From Sporosarcina sp. FSL K6-1508 (GTDB lineage Bacteria > Bacillota > Bacilli > Bacillales_A > Planococcaceae): a stretch of 64,000 nucleotides of DNA. The position numbers and the translations under genes were made by a program. This document shows positions 52,512-61,709 of the stretch, piece after piece. The stretch covers positions 2,429,001 through 2,493,000 of the forward strand of contig NZ_JBBOXF010000001.1 of NCBI RefSeq assembly GCF_038007465.1. Reading direction: 5' to 3'. Positions within the stretch are counted from its first letter, which is position 1; every line of letters begins with the position of its first letter. The notes under the pieces were generated by a model, which saw only the letters and a list, made by a program, of their open reading frames with translations, had not been told where the DNA came from and ran no database searches.

Positions 52512-55500
52512 TTGACACTTGTCTATCCGCAAGTAGTGACGGGCGCAGACTTACTGCGCGGAATTATCAAACTTGACCATTTAGCCCCGCTTCTGAAAAG
52601 GAGAGGGGCTAAATCTGTCGCCATCGTTAACTCGAAACTGTATGGTATTCGGTCATTTTATAAAGTTATGAAAAAATACGGAATCCGACCTGTTATTGGC
52701 TTATCGATCTTTTTGGAAACTGGTGATGGGGAAAATGTCCTTCTCTATGTCTATGCGAAAGATGATGAAGGTTATCGGAACCTATTGAAGATGAGCAGTG
52801 CTGTCTCTGTTAGGGATTCTGAGACATTACCACTTCAATGGCTGAAAGCTTACAGTTCCGGCTGTATCATTGTTTGTCCGTTGACGGACGTTTCTTGGGA
52901 TTTATCAAGAAACGAAGAAGTATTCAATCGTGTCATAAATGATTGTGACAAGTCTTCGATTATCATTGGCATCGGCAGGCCGGAAGGTGAAAGACATCCT
53001 GAAGAAAAAATAATTGAAACCATTGCAGAGGCTACAAATACACTTATCGCCGCAGTCTATGAAAGCCGGTACATCGCTAAAGAAGATGCATTTGCATATG
53101 AAGTGGCAGAAGCGATTCGAAGTGGGTATAAGCTAAATGACCCAGTGAGACCTAAGAATAGACAAAAAGCTGCGTATATCCCTGAGGAGAGTGAGCTGAC
53201 TGAATGGTTTGCGGATAAATCTGAATGGCTTTCGAATACTTCAAATATCCTCTTATCGTGCGATGCGGCATTACCTCCAAGTCAATCGCTTATGCCTGTT
53301 TTCCCAGTGCCGGCAGGAGAAACGTCACCATCATTGTTGGAGAAGAATAGCATGCTGGGATTGCAAAAACGTCTGGGGGAAGTGGAAGAAGCATATGAAG
53401 ATCGTCTCCGTTACGAGATTGATGTCATTAGTAAGATGGGCTTTGCCGACTACTTTCTTATCGTTGAGGATTTTATGCGCTACGCCAAAGAAAATGCTAT
53501 TCTGACTGGTCCAGGGCGGGGCTCTTCCGCAGGTTCTCTTGTTGCTTATGTGCTTGGTATAACAGATGTCGACCCGATTAAATACGGTCTAATTTTTGAA
53601 CGGTTCCTTAATCCGGGACGTGTGACAATGCCCGATATCGATATCGACTTCGCGGATAATCGGCGTGCAGAAGTGATTGACTATGTCGCACAGAAATATG
53701 GGAAGACAAGTGTTGCACAAATCATCACATTTGGTACGCTATCCGCAAGGTCAGTCGCTCGAAACGTTGCACGTGTTTTCGATTTTTCGAATGAAGAAAT
53801 GGCTTATTTATCAAAAGAAATTCCAAATAGACACTCGATTACCCTCGAAGAGGCAGTGACAGGATCGAAGGCGCTGCGAGATTGGATTGCAATTGATCCT
53901 GTGCGAAGCGATTGGTTCAAAGCTGCAATTTGTCTAGAAGGATTGCCCCGTAATGCATCGACACATGCTGCCGGTGTAATTTTATCTCCCGTTCCTTTGG
54001 TCGAGGTGGTACCGCTTCAAAGTGGCGCGGATGGAATTTATCTTACACAATGGCCGATGGGAGATGTTGAGGAACAAGGTTTATTGAAAATGGACTTTCT
54101 GGGCCTGCGGAACTTGACTTTACTAGATCGGATCAGGTCAATGATTGCTTATGATAGAGGAATTCGTTTGGATTTTGAAAAGATTCCACTGAACGATGAA
54201 AAGACATTTGACCTTTTCAAAGGGGGAGATATGGCGGGAATCTTTCAGTTTGAATCGGATGGAATGAGAGATGCCCTTCGTTTGATTCGCCCGAATCAAT
54301 TCGAGGATATCTTCGCTATCACTGCACTTTATAGGCCAGGACCGATGGACAATATTCCGCTTTATAGCCGGCGGAAAAATGATAACGAGAAAATCATCTA
54401 TATACATTCGCAACTCGAATCGGTTTTAAAAGAAACATATGGTGTTATCGTCTACCAAGAACAAATTATGGAGATCGCAGTCCGCGTAGCGGGGTTCACA
54501 ATGGGGGAAGCGGATTTGTTAAGACGCGCCGTCAGTAAGAAGAATCGCGAAAATCTAGAAAAAGAGCGAATTCATTTCACGCAAAAAGCCATCGAAAACA
54601 ACTTTCCTGAAAAGGCTGCTGTTGCAATCTATGATCTCATTGTAAAATTTGCAGACTACGGATTTCCCAAAAGTCATGCTGTCGCCTATTCACTTATTTC
54701 ATATAGGCTTGCCTATTTAAAAGCGAATGAGCCAGCATATTTTTACGCGGCACTTCTGTCATCAATGACTGGCAACAACGATAAGGCGATGGAGCTGATG
54801 CGTGAAGCCGAGACTAGGGACGTTAAGATCCTGCCGCCGTCCATTAAACACAGTAAATATATGCACACAGTCGAGAACGGTTCAATCCGGATTGGACTTG
54901 GTTCTATCAAAGGCGTGACACCAACTTTTTATGACGCGATTAAGCGTGCAAGGAAGTCGGACGGTAACTGGAAGAGTTTATTTGATATGGCGGCATCCGT
55001 AGGAGGAGACTTTTTTACGGAGAAAGCCATTCGTCCTCTTGTAAAAGGAGGGGCACTTGATGAATTTGGTGAGTCAAGAGCTGTCCTGCTTGCTTCAATT
55101 GACGCAGCAATTTCCCATGCATTATTCATCCGCCCTAATGATGGCAACGATTTGCTAAGTGAAGTGATGCGCTCGGTTGCAAGTCCGAAGTATTCTCCAG
55201 GTGGTACGTTGCCGCGTATGATGCTGCTCGAATATGAAAGAGAAGTACTCGGTTTCTATCTTTCAGAACACCCTGCAGCTGAAGTGAAAAAAGCGGCAGG
55301 CGGAGGGTTCCATGATATTTCTTCAATTGACACAATAGCGGACCGCGCGTATGTGAAAATTGTAGGCCTTATTATTGAAATCAAACGAATTAGAACGAAA
55401 AAAGGGGAATCGATGGCTTTCATTACGATTCAAGATGAGACGGGAAATATATCTTGTACGTTATTCCCGAAACAATATACGATTTCAAGTAGTCAACTTA

Positions 55501-55589
55501 CCGAAATGGCAATAATTCATATTGAAGGGATGGTGGAGCGTCGCAGAGGAAAGCCACAAATACTTGTTCAACAAACAAAAACTGTATGA
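52512..55589 (+). CDS. dnaE: DNA polymerase III subunit alpha, DnaE type
   Basis: 1025-aa C-family replicase, the error-prone/lagging-strand primer-extending polymerase of Firmicutes, distinct from PolC. Catalytic Asp in MPDIDIDF (375, 377) and third Asp 528 in MDFLGLRNLT; GPGRGSSAGS at ~334; HhH region ~730-850; OB domain ~930-1025. The N-terminal PHP domain keeps its shape (KLYGIRSFYKVMKKYGIRPVIGL) but has lost its metal residues, with YPQVVT replacing the HxHxxS start. About 90 aa shorter than B. subtilis DnaE. TTG start 6 bases after GGAGGG. Confidence 0.94.
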   Translation: MTLVYPQVVTGADLLRGIIKLDHLAPLLKRRGAKSVAIVNSKLYGIRSFYKVMKKYGIRPVIGLSIFLETGDGENVLLYVYAKDDEGYRNLLKMSSAVSVRDSETLPLQWLKAYSSGCIIVCPLTDVSWDLSRNEEVFNRVINDCDKSSIIIGIGRPEGERHPEEKIIETIAEATNTLIAAVYESRYIAKEDAFAYEVAEAIRSGYKLNDPVRPKNRQKAAYIPEESELTEWFADKSEWLSNTSNILLSCDAALPPSQSLMPVFPVPAGETSPSLLEKNSMLGLQKRLGEVEEAYEDRLRYEIDVISKMGFADYFLIVEDFMRYAKENAILTGPGRGSSAGSLVAYVLGITDVDPIKYGLIFERFLNPGRVTMPDIDIDFADNRRAEVIDYVAQKYGKTSVAQIITFGTLSARSVARNVARVFDFSNEEMAYLSKEIPNRHSITLEEAVTGSKALRDWIAIDPVRSDWFKAAICLEGLPRNASTHAAGVILSPVPLVEVVPLQSGADGIYLTQWPMGDVEEQGLLKMDFLGLRNLTLLDRIRSMIAYDRGIRLDFEKIPLNDEKTFDLFKGGDMAGIFQFESDGMRDALRLIRPNQFEDIFAITALYRPGPMDNIPLYSRRKNDNEKIIYIHSQLESVLKETYGVIVYQEQIMEIAVRVAGFTMGEADLLRRAVSKKNRENLEKERIHFTQKAIENNFPEKAAVAIYDLIVKFADYGFPKSHAVAYSLISYRLAYLKANEPAYFYAALLSSMTGNNDKAMELMREAETRDVKILPPSIKHSKYMHTVENGSIRIGLGSIKGVTPTFYDAIKRARKSDGNWKSLFDMAASVGGDFFTEKAIRPLVKGGALDEFGESRAVLLASIDAAISHALFIRPNDGNDLLSEVMRSVASPKYSPGGTLPRMMLLEYEREVLGFYLSEHPAAEVKKAAGGGFHDISSIDTIADRAYVKIVGLIIEIKRIRTKKGESMAFITIQDETGNISCTLFPKQYTISSSQLTEMAIIHIEGMVERRRGKPQILVQQTKTV

Positions 55590-55625
55590 GAGGCATGCCA
55601 ATAAAACAGGCAAGCCTCTTTTATA
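55588..55625 (+). terminator. Terminator after dnaE
   Basis: GAGGCATGCC ... GGCAAGCCTCTTTTAT; one mismatch in a 10-bp stem. Confidence 0.75.
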
Positions 55626-55677
55626 TTAGGTGGTTTCAGCGGCTATTTATTATATGTTTTCATTTTACATTTTACAC

Positions 55678-55706
55678 TTTACGTTCACCGGCGTTTTCTG
55701 TATGCT
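55678..55706 (+). promoter_or_regulatory. Sigma-A promoter of the regulator-accDA operon
   Basis: TTTACG (55678-55683), 17-base spacer, TATGCT (55701-55706), giving a start near 55713, just before the operator. Confidence 0.6.
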
Positions 55707-55715
55707 AGAGACAGT

Positions 55716-55730
55716 AGTGGTCAGACCACT
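55716..55730. promoter_or_regulatory. FadR/GntR-type operator (AGTGGTCAGACCACT)
   Basis: A perfect 15-bp palindrome around A, with the TGGTCAGACCA core known for FadR-subfamily GntR regulators such as PdhR and related proteins. It starts about 3 bases after the predicted transcription start and 34 bases before the regulator gene, ideal for autorepression. Confidence 0.75.
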
Positions 55731-55763
55731 TGCCATCATGTTTATTTCCAAAGGGGTCCAAGC

Positions 55764-56423
55764 ATGCAAAATCCAAAACCGTCGTCGAAAATGTTTCTCG
55801 GTATTGTCGGTCAACTTAGATCGATAATTAAAGAAGAAGGCATTGAAACCGGTGGCAAGCTACCTTCCGAGCGCGAGTTGGCAGAGCGTTTGCAGGCAGG
55901 AAGATCTACAATTCGCGAGGCGTTACGAAGTTTGGAACTGCTCGGACTTATCGAAACCCGACGTGGAGAAGGGACGTTTCTTACAGATTTCAAGAAGCAT
56001 CAGCTTGTTGAAGTCCTCGCTGCATTCATCATGCAACAGCCGGATTCCGTCATTGATGTCCAGGAAACAAGGCGAATTCATGAAACGGCGGCAATCCTTG
56101 CTGTATGCAAGGACAGTACGTTACGGGGGCTACCGGTGTGGGAAAGCTTACTTACGAAAATCGACCAGGATGGGGAAATCTTACGAGAAGATATTATCCG
56201 TGAAATGATTGTTGCGACAGGGAATAGACTGTCGCTGAAAATCTGGTTTTTATTAAAACAATATAGTAAAGTGCCATTCGAAGAAATGTCAAAAGCAGAT
56301 GAAAACGATATCGTGAAAATATTGCTTCATAACTTGTGTGCTGGCAATGTATTAACAACGTTGGAAGCTTATTCTGAATGGATTGAACTAGTTGAAGGTG
56401 AAAGAGGGGACAATGAAAAATGA
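55764..56423 (+). CDS. FadR-subfamily GntR transcriptional regulator heading accDA
   Basis: 219 aa. N-terminal GntR winged HTH (~8-75; GGKLPSERELAERLQAGRSTIREALRSLELLGLIETRRGEGTF, in part) and a short FCD-like helical ligand domain (~85-210). The FCD metal-binding His pattern is not obvious. Its stop overlaps the accD ATG, so it is cotranscribed and coupled with acetyl-CoA carboxylase; control of fatty-acid initiation is the natural inference. B. subtilis has a malic enzyme gene here instead. Confidence 0.88.
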   Translation: MQNPKPSSKMFLGIVGQLRSIIKEEGIETGGKLPSERELAERLQAGRSTIREALRSLELLGLIETRRGEGTFLTDFKKHQLVEVLAAFIMQQPDSVIDVQETRRIHETAAILAVCKDSTLRGLPVWESLLTKIDQDGEILREDIIREMIVATGNRLSLKIWFLLKQYSKVPFEEMSKADENDIVKILLHNLCAGNVLTTLEAYSEWIELVEGERGDNEK

Positions 56424-57280
56424 TCCGCGATATATTTATGAAAAACAGAAAAAAGCATACGACGACGATTCCTTCTGTTGATGCAAAAAACGATGTACCC
56501 GAGGGAATAATGACGAAATGTCCAGAATGTAAAAATATCATTTTAACAAAAGACTTAATGAAAGTAATGAAAGTCTGTCCGAAATGTGATCATCATTTGA
56601 AGATGACGGCAGCTGAACGGGTTGCATGTCTATTTGACGATGAATCATTTGAATCCATGGATGATCATTTAAAGACAGAAAATCCGCTTAAGTTTCCGGC
56701 TTATACAGAAAAGGTTGAGGCAGATGCAGAAAGGACAGGCTTGAATGAGGCTGTTTTAACTGGAGTTGGTAAAATTGATGGGCAAGAAATTGCGGTTGCC
56801 ATTATGGATGCCCACTTCCGTATGGGCTCTATGGGATCAGTTGTTGGTGAAAAGATTACCCGTGCAATTGAAAAAGCAACTGCACTTGGCATTCCAATGA
56901 TTATCTTTTCAGCGAGCGGTGGCGCTCGTATGCAGGAAGGCGTATTATCACTTATGCAGATGGCTAAAACTAGTGTCGCGCTCAAACGTCACGCTAGTGA
57001 AGGGCTGCTTTATATATCCGTTATGACCTATCCGACAACAGGCGGAGTGTCGGCAAGTTTTGCATCAGTCGGTGATATTAATATTGCAGAACCGAAAGCA
57101 CTTATCGGGTTTGCGGGTAGGCGTGTTATCGAACAAACTGTCAGAGAAAAATTACCGGATGATTTTCAGACTGCCGAATTCCTACTGGATCACGGACAAT
57201 TGGACGCAGTCGTTCACCGTGCTGAAATGAAAGAAACCTTATCCAAGATTGTTCGACTTCACGTGAAGGGGGCTAACTGA
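56420..57280 (+). CDS. accD: Acetyl-CoA carboxylase carboxyltransferase subunit beta
   Basis: 286 aa. N-terminal Cys4 zinc ribbon (CPECKNI ... CPKCDHH), then the crotonase-like carboxyltransferase with GAVMDAHFRMGSMG-type and SASGGARMQEG motifs. Joins AccA to transfer CO2 from biotin to acetyl-CoA, making malonyl-CoA. Start overlaps the upstream regulator stop (ATGA); accA follows after one base. Confidence 0.96.
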   Translation: MIRDIFMKNRKKHTTTIPSVDAKNDVPEGIMTKCPECKNIILTKDLMKVMKVCPKCDHHLKMTAAERVACLFDDESFESMDDHLKTENPLKFPAYTEKVEADAERTGLNEAVLTGVGKIDGQEIAVAIMDAHFRMGSMGSVVGEKITRAIEKATALGIPMIIFSASGGARMQEGVLSLMQMAKTSVALKRHASEGLLYISVMTYPTTGGVSASFASVGDINIAEPKALIGFAGRRVIEQTVREKLPDDFQTAEFLLDHGQLDAVVHRAEMKETLSKIVRLHVKGAN

Positions 57281-57281
57281 C

Positions 57282-58235
57282 ATGAGCAAGACGTTGAAAT
57301 TCGAAGAACCGATCGTCAAGCTACGTGAGAAAATTGCCGAGCTTGAAGAGTTCACGGCAAACAACTCAGTTGACCTTTCTGATGAAATTGGAACATTAAA
57401 AATGCGTTTGAAAAAATTAGAAGAAGAGATCTACGGAAATATGGAACCATGGGACCGGGTTCAAGTGGCAAGACACCCCGAACGCCCGACCACGATTGAT
57501 TATATCGATATGCTGTTTAAAGACTTCATGCAGTTACACGGGGACCGGGCTTATGGTGATGATGCAGCAATCGTTGGCGGAATCGCTTCATTTGAATCGA
57601 TACCAGTAACGGTTATCGGACATCAGCGTGGAAAAGATACAAAAGAAAACGTTAAGCGCAATTTCGGAATGCCACATCCTGAAGGATACAGGAAAGCGCT
57701 TCGCCTCATGAATCAGGCTGAAAAATTTGGCAGACCGATCATTTGCTTTATCGATACAAAAGGAGCTTTTCCTGGCAAGGCGGCTGAAGAACGCGGACAA
57801 AGTGAAGCGATAGCACGTAATTTAGTTGAAATGGCTGGCTTGACTGTTCCGGTTATCTCAATCGTCATCGGTGAAGGCGGCAGTGGCGGAGCGCTGGCTC
57901 TGGGAGTAGCAAACCATATTCATATGCTTGAGCACTCAACTTATTCTGTCATTTCGCCCGAGGGCGCTGCAACAATCCTGTGGAAAGATTCCAGTCTTGC
58001 CAAACAAGCTGCGGAGGCGATGAAAATCACAGCCCCGCATTTAAAAGAGATGGGAATTATCGATGATATTATCCCGGAAGTGCAGGGTGGTGCGCATCGT
58101 GATGCAAAAGCGCAAGCCGTCAGTATTGGGAATTCAATTCGAACTTCGTTGGATGAATTAACGACACTGGATGGAAACGGTCTTATTGACCATCGTTATG
58201 AAAAGTTCCGCCGAATTGGTGTTTTTTCTGAATAA
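57282..58235 (+). CDS. accA: Acetyl-CoA carboxylase carboxyltransferase subunit alpha
   Basis: 317 aa. LKFEEPIVKLREKIAELEEF start, HQRGKDTKENVKRNFGMPHPEGYRKA, IDTKGAFPGKAAEERGQSEAIA and GEGGSGGALAL, all typical of AccA. Partner of AccD in the same operon; AGGGGG ribosome binding site within the accD end. Confidence 0.97.
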   Translation: MSKTLKFEEPIVKLREKIAELEEFTANNSVDLSDEIGTLKMRLKKLEEEIYGNMEPWDRVQVARHPERPTTIDYIDMLFKDFMQLHGDRAYGDDAAIVGGIASFESIPVTVIGHQRGKDTKENVKRNFGMPHPEGYRKALRLMNQAEKFGRPIICFIDTKGAFPGKAAEERGQSEAIARNLVEMAGLTVPVISIVIGEGGSGGALALGVANHIHMLEHSTYSVISPEGAATILWKDSSLAKQAAEAMKITAPHLKEMGIIDDIIPEVQGGAHRDAKAQAVSIGNSIRTSLDELTTLDGNGLIDHRYEKFRRIGVFSE

Positions 58236-58239
58236 AAGA

Positions 58240-58266
58240 GAGGTGCGGGTGACCGCATCTTTTCGC
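58240..58266 (+). terminator. Weak terminator/attenuator between accA and pfkA
   Basis: AGAGGTGCGG-gtga-CCGCATCTTTTC; short stem and four T residues. A likely -10 (TATACT, about 58276-58281) follows, so pfkA may also have its own promoter. Confidence 0.5.
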
Positions 58267-58307
58267 GTTTAAAAAAGAATAAACTATACTAAGCAGGAGT
58301 GATTTCA

Positions 58308-59267
58308 ATGAAGAAAATTGCTGTGTTGACGAGTGGAGGAGACGCGCCGGGCATGAATGCCGCAGTCCGAGCAGTTGTTCGAAAAGCAATTTACGAAGGG
58401 CTCGAAGTTGCGGGCATTTTTAATGGTTATCAAGGGTTAATCGAAGGGAAAATTGAACTTCTGCAACTCGGTTCAGTAGGTGATATCATACAACGGGGCG
58501 GGACGATATTACGCTCAGCACGCAGTTCTGAATTCCGGACACCTGAAGGCCGTGACAAAGCACTGCGTCAACTGAAGTTGAACGGTATCGAAGGACTAGT
58601 TGTCATCGGCGGTGATGGTTCGTTCAGGGGCGCTTACGAATTAACTGCCCTCGGTTTGCCGTGTGTCTGCGTTCCAGCCACTATAGATAATGACATCAAT
58701 GGCACTGAATTCACGATTGGTTTTGATACAGCATTGAACACCGTGATTGATGCAATTGATAAAATTCGTGATACGGCTACATCCCACGAACGCACTTTTA
58801 TTATTGAAGTAATGGGACGCGATGCAGGCGACCTTGCACTATGGGCAGGTCTTGCAGGGGGCGCTGAAACGATCCTTATTCCAGAAGAAAAATATGAAGT
58901 GCCTGCAATTATTGATAGGCTGAAGAGCGGTACAGGACGCGGTAAGAAACATAGTATTATCGTTGTTGCCGAAGGGGTTATGTCCGCCGCGGAGCTTGCT
59001 GAAATACTCAGATGTGAAGCGGATATTGAAACACGTATATCGGTATTGGGTCATATTCAGCGGGGCGGATCTCCTTCTGCACGTGACCGGGTCATTGCAA
59101 GCCAGTATGGAGCAAAAGCTGTAGAAGTACTGAAAGAAGGCCGCGGAGGCATTGCAATTGGCATGCGAAATCATGTGGTGGTAGACTATAATTTAAAGGA
59201 CGTTTTCGAACAATCGGATGGTTTTGATGTAGAGATGTACAAGCTGTCCAAGGAATTGTCTATTTAA
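58308..59267 (+). CDS. pfkA: 6-phosphofructokinase
   Basis: 319 aa, identical length to B. subtilis PfkA. MKKIAVLTSGGDAPGMNAAVRA, PATIDNDI (catalytic Asp), and MGRDAGDLALWAGLAGG. ATP-dependent committed step of glycolysis. ATG 58308 follows AGGAGTGAT; ATG 58299 lies inside that ribosome binding site. Confidence 0.97.
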   Translation: MKKIAVLTSGGDAPGMNAAVRAVVRKAIYEGLEVAGIFNGYQGLIEGKIELLQLGSVGDIIQRGGTILRSARSSEFRTPEGRDKALRQLKLNGIEGLVVIGGDGSFRGAYELTALGLPCVCVPATIDNDINGTEFTIGFDTALNTVIDAIDKIRDTATSHERTFIIEVMGRDAGDLALWAGLAGGAETILIPEEKYEVPAIIDRLKSGTGRGKKHSIIVVAEGVMSAAELAEILRCEADIETRISVLGHIQRGGSPSARDRVIASQYGAKAVEVLKEGRGGIAIGMRNHVVVDYNLKDVFEQSDGFDVEMYKLSKELSI

Positions 59268-59290
59268 TTTCATTCAGGAGAAATTTTCTG

Positions 59291-59439
59291 GTCTATAAGT
59301 GTAGAGATGAATGAGAACGATGCTTAAAATTCAGTGTAGGTTCAAACACTGACTGAAATGTACAACTCTGACGTTTCAGTTCGTCGCCTACTGTGGCAAC
59401 AAAGCGGGATGAAGTTCAATTCCTCTCCACCGAGTAACC
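59291..59439 (+). ncRNA. Structured intergenic element R2, between pfkA and pyk (unknown class)
   Basis: Second copy of the element seen at 33680-33825. GTCTATAAGTG, GATGA, hairpin TTCAGTG-taggttcaaa-CACTGA, a distinct hairpin ACGTTTCAGT region, GCCtactgtGGCAACAA, then GGGATGAAGTTCAATTCC and GTAACC. It starts 24 bases past the pfkA stop and ends 65 bases before pyk. In B. subtilis pfkA and pyk are close neighbours in one operon, so the element could control or process the message. Confidence 0.5.
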
Positions 59440-59503
59440 AAGAGAACGTGAATCCAGGCACTATTGATTGGGTGTTCAAAAAACTAAAAAGAGGCGATAG
59501 GCA

Positions 59504-61264
59504 ATGAGAAAAACGAAAATAGTATGTACGATTGGTCCTGCAAGTGAATCACCAGAATTATTGGAACAACTCATTGAAGCGGGTATGAACGTAGCGAGGC
59601 TGAATTTTTCACATGGTAATCATGCAGAACATAAAGCTCGCATTGATGCCATTAGAAGAGTTGCACGGGAAAAAGGCAAAGTTGTTGGAATACTGCTTGA
59701 TACAAAAGGTCCTGAAATTCGCACTCATTCCATGAAAAACGGACAAGTCGATCTCGTAACTGGACAGAAAATCGATATTTCCATGACGGAAGTCGAAGGG
59801 GATAATGATGTATTTTCAGTTAGTTACGATAAACTACTTGAAGATGTCGAAAAAGGGTCTGTCATTCTGTTGGATGATGGTCTTATCCAATTAGAAGTGA
59901 CAGGTAAGGATAAGGAACAAGGGCTGATCCATACACTTGTCATTAATTCGGGTGTTTTAAAAAATAATAAAGGGGTTAACGTTCCAGGTGTTTCGGTACA
60001 ACTTCCAGGAATGACAGAGAAAGACGCTCAAGATATTTTGTTCGGCGTTAAAGAAGGTGTCGATTTCATAGCTGCCTCATTCGTACGGCGGGCCTCCGAT
60101 GTCATGGAAATACGCGCCCTCCTCGAGAAGAACGATGGATCACACTTGCAAATTATCCCGAAAATAGAAAATCAGGAGGGTGTAGACAACATCGATGAAA
60201 TCCTGAATGTTTCGGACGGTCTAATGGTTGCACGCGGCGACCTCGGCGTAGAAATTCCTCCTGAAGAAGTACCTCTCGTTCAGAAGAATTTAATTGAAAA
60301 ATGTAATCAAGCGGGTAAACCGGTGATCACGGCAACACAAATGCTCGATTCTATGCAACGTAACCCGCGGCCCACACGTGCGGAAGCGAGTGATGTGGCG
60401 AATGCAATTTTAGACGGTTCTGATGCAATTATGCTATCAGGTGAGACAGCGGCAGGACTTTATCCAGTCGAATCCGTCCAGACGATGGATCGGATTGCGT
60501 GCACGACGGAAGCAGCAATTGATTATCGTTCTGTCGTTTCAACGCGCAGACGTGAAAAACACGGCAATATGACAGAAGCGATTGGACAAGCAGCAGCATA
60601 CACGGCAATTAACTTGAAAGTGAAAGCTATACTTGCGCCGACTGAAAGCGGACATACAGCCAAAATGATTGCTAAATATCGTCCAGGATGCTCTGTCATC
60701 GCTGTTACGTCATCTGAAACTTGTTCAAGAAAGCTATCTCTCGTGTGGGGCGTTTACCCAATCGTTGGAGAAAAAGTGACATCTATTGATGGGATTTTGC
60801 AGGAGACTGTAGAACAGAGTGTCAAACATCAGTATGTTGGACACGGTGATGTCGTCATCATTACTGCTGGTGTACCGGTTGGTGAAGCAGGAACAACGAA
60901 TTTAATGAAAATTCATGTTATCGGCGATTTGCTTGCACGCGGCCAAGGGATTGGCAAAAATGTAGCTTACGGTCGAACTGTTGTAGCCAAGAATGCAACT
61001 GAGGCATTGGCCTATGACACAGAGGGGGCAATCCTGGTAACAAACGCATCTGATCGTGACATGATGCCTGCGATTGAAAAATGTGCTGGACTTATCACTG
61101 AAGAAGGCGGATTGACAAGCCATGGTGCTATTGTCGGACTTAGTCTAGGTATACCTGTTATCGTCGGTGTGAAGGATGCTACTAAACTGATCCGACATGG
61201 CAATGAAGTGACGATGGATGCTGAATCAGGTGTTATCTATAACGGACACGCTAGCGTGTTGTAA
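59504..61264 (+). CDS. pyk: Pyruvate kinase with C-terminal PEP-utiliser-like domain
   Basis: 586 aa, the Bacillus/Geobacillus long form. RKTKIVCTIGPASES start, NFSHGNH, catalytic segment IPKIENQEGVDNIDEIL, MVARGDLGVE, and the extra C-terminal domain (~475-586) with GGLTSHGAIVGLSLGIPVIVG resembling the swivelling PEP-synthase domain including its His. Makes pyruvate and ATP. GAGGCGATAGG ahead of ATG. Confidence 0.97.
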   Translation: MRKTKIVCTIGPASESPELLEQLIEAGMNVARLNFSHGNHAEHKARIDAIRRVAREKGKVVGILLDTKGPEIRTHSMKNGQVDLVTGQKIDISMTEVEGDNDVFSVSYDKLLEDVEKGSVILLDDGLIQLEVTGKDKEQGLIHTLVINSGVLKNNKGVNVPGVSVQLPGMTEKDAQDILFGVKEGVDFIAASFVRRASDVMEIRALLEKNDGSHLQIIPKIENQEGVDNIDEILNVSDGLMVARGDLGVEIPPEEVPLVQKNLIEKCNQAGKPVITATQMLDSMQRNPRPTRAEASDVANAILDGSDAIMLSGETAAGLYPVESVQTMDRIACTTEAAIDYRSVVSTRRREKHGNMTEAIGQAAAYTAINLKVKAILAPTESGHTAKMIAKYRPGCSVIAVTSSETCSRKLSLVWGVYPIVGEKVTSIDGILQETVEQSVKHQYVGHGDVVIITAGVPVGEAGTTNLMKIHVIGDLLARGQGIGKNVAYGRTVVAKNATEALAYDTEGAILVTNASDRDMMPAIEKCAGLITEEGGLTSHGAIVGLSLGIPVIVGVKDATKLIRHGNEVTMDAESGVIYNGHASVL

Positions 61265-61270
61265 ATAAGA

Positions 61271-61308
61271 TAAGGCTGCTTCCGATAAGTTCGGTAAGCA
61301 GCCTTTTT
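61271..61308 (+). terminator. Terminator after pyk
   Basis: AGGCTGCTTCCGA-taag-TTCGGTAAGCAGCCTTTTT; strong stem with one bulge. It runs into the fxsA ribosome binding site. Confidence 0.88.
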
Positions 61309-61325
61309 AGGAGATGGACTTAATC

Positions 61326-61709
61326 ATGAAATGGATTATACTTGCTTTTGTCTTAGTCCCAACAGCAGAACTAGGTTTGCTGATTTATTCAGGGAAAACA
61401 ATAGGACTTCTCCCTACAATAGCGATTATCCTTGTTACTGGTCTGGGCGGGGCTTATCTAGCCAAACGCCAAGGGATGAAAGCATGGACGGAATTAAGGA
61501 CGCGTATGGCTGTTATGGAGACTCCAGGGGATGCCCTTATCGACAGTTTCTGTATTCTCTTAGGAGGAATCCTGCTAATATTGCCCGGGTTTATTACTGA
61601 TATTGTCGGCTTTTTATTGCTCTTTAAAGGTCCGAGAAATTTAATCAGGCCTTTCATCCAGAAATGGATCTATAATAAAATGAAAAATGGACAAATTGTT
61701 ATCCGGTAA
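61326..61709 (+). CDS. fxsA: FxsA family membrane protein
   Basis: 127-aa protein with three to four hydrophobic helices; LVPTAELGLLIYSGKTIGLLPTIAIILVTG (in part) and LLGGILLILPGFITDIVGFLLL are FxsA family hallmarks. Overexpression of E. coli FxsA relieves phage T7 exclusion by F; native role unclear. AGGAG at 61308 favours ATG 61326 (spacing long, 13 bases) over ATG 61314 (no spacing). Its last 11 bases overlap the convergent ytvI. Confidence 0.9.
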   Translation: MKWIILAFVLVPTAELGLLIYSGKTIGLLPTIAIILVTGLGGAYLAKRQGMKAWTELRTRMAVMETPGDALIDSFCILLGGILLILPGFITDIVGFLLLFKGPRNLIRPFIQKWIYNKMKNGQIVIR

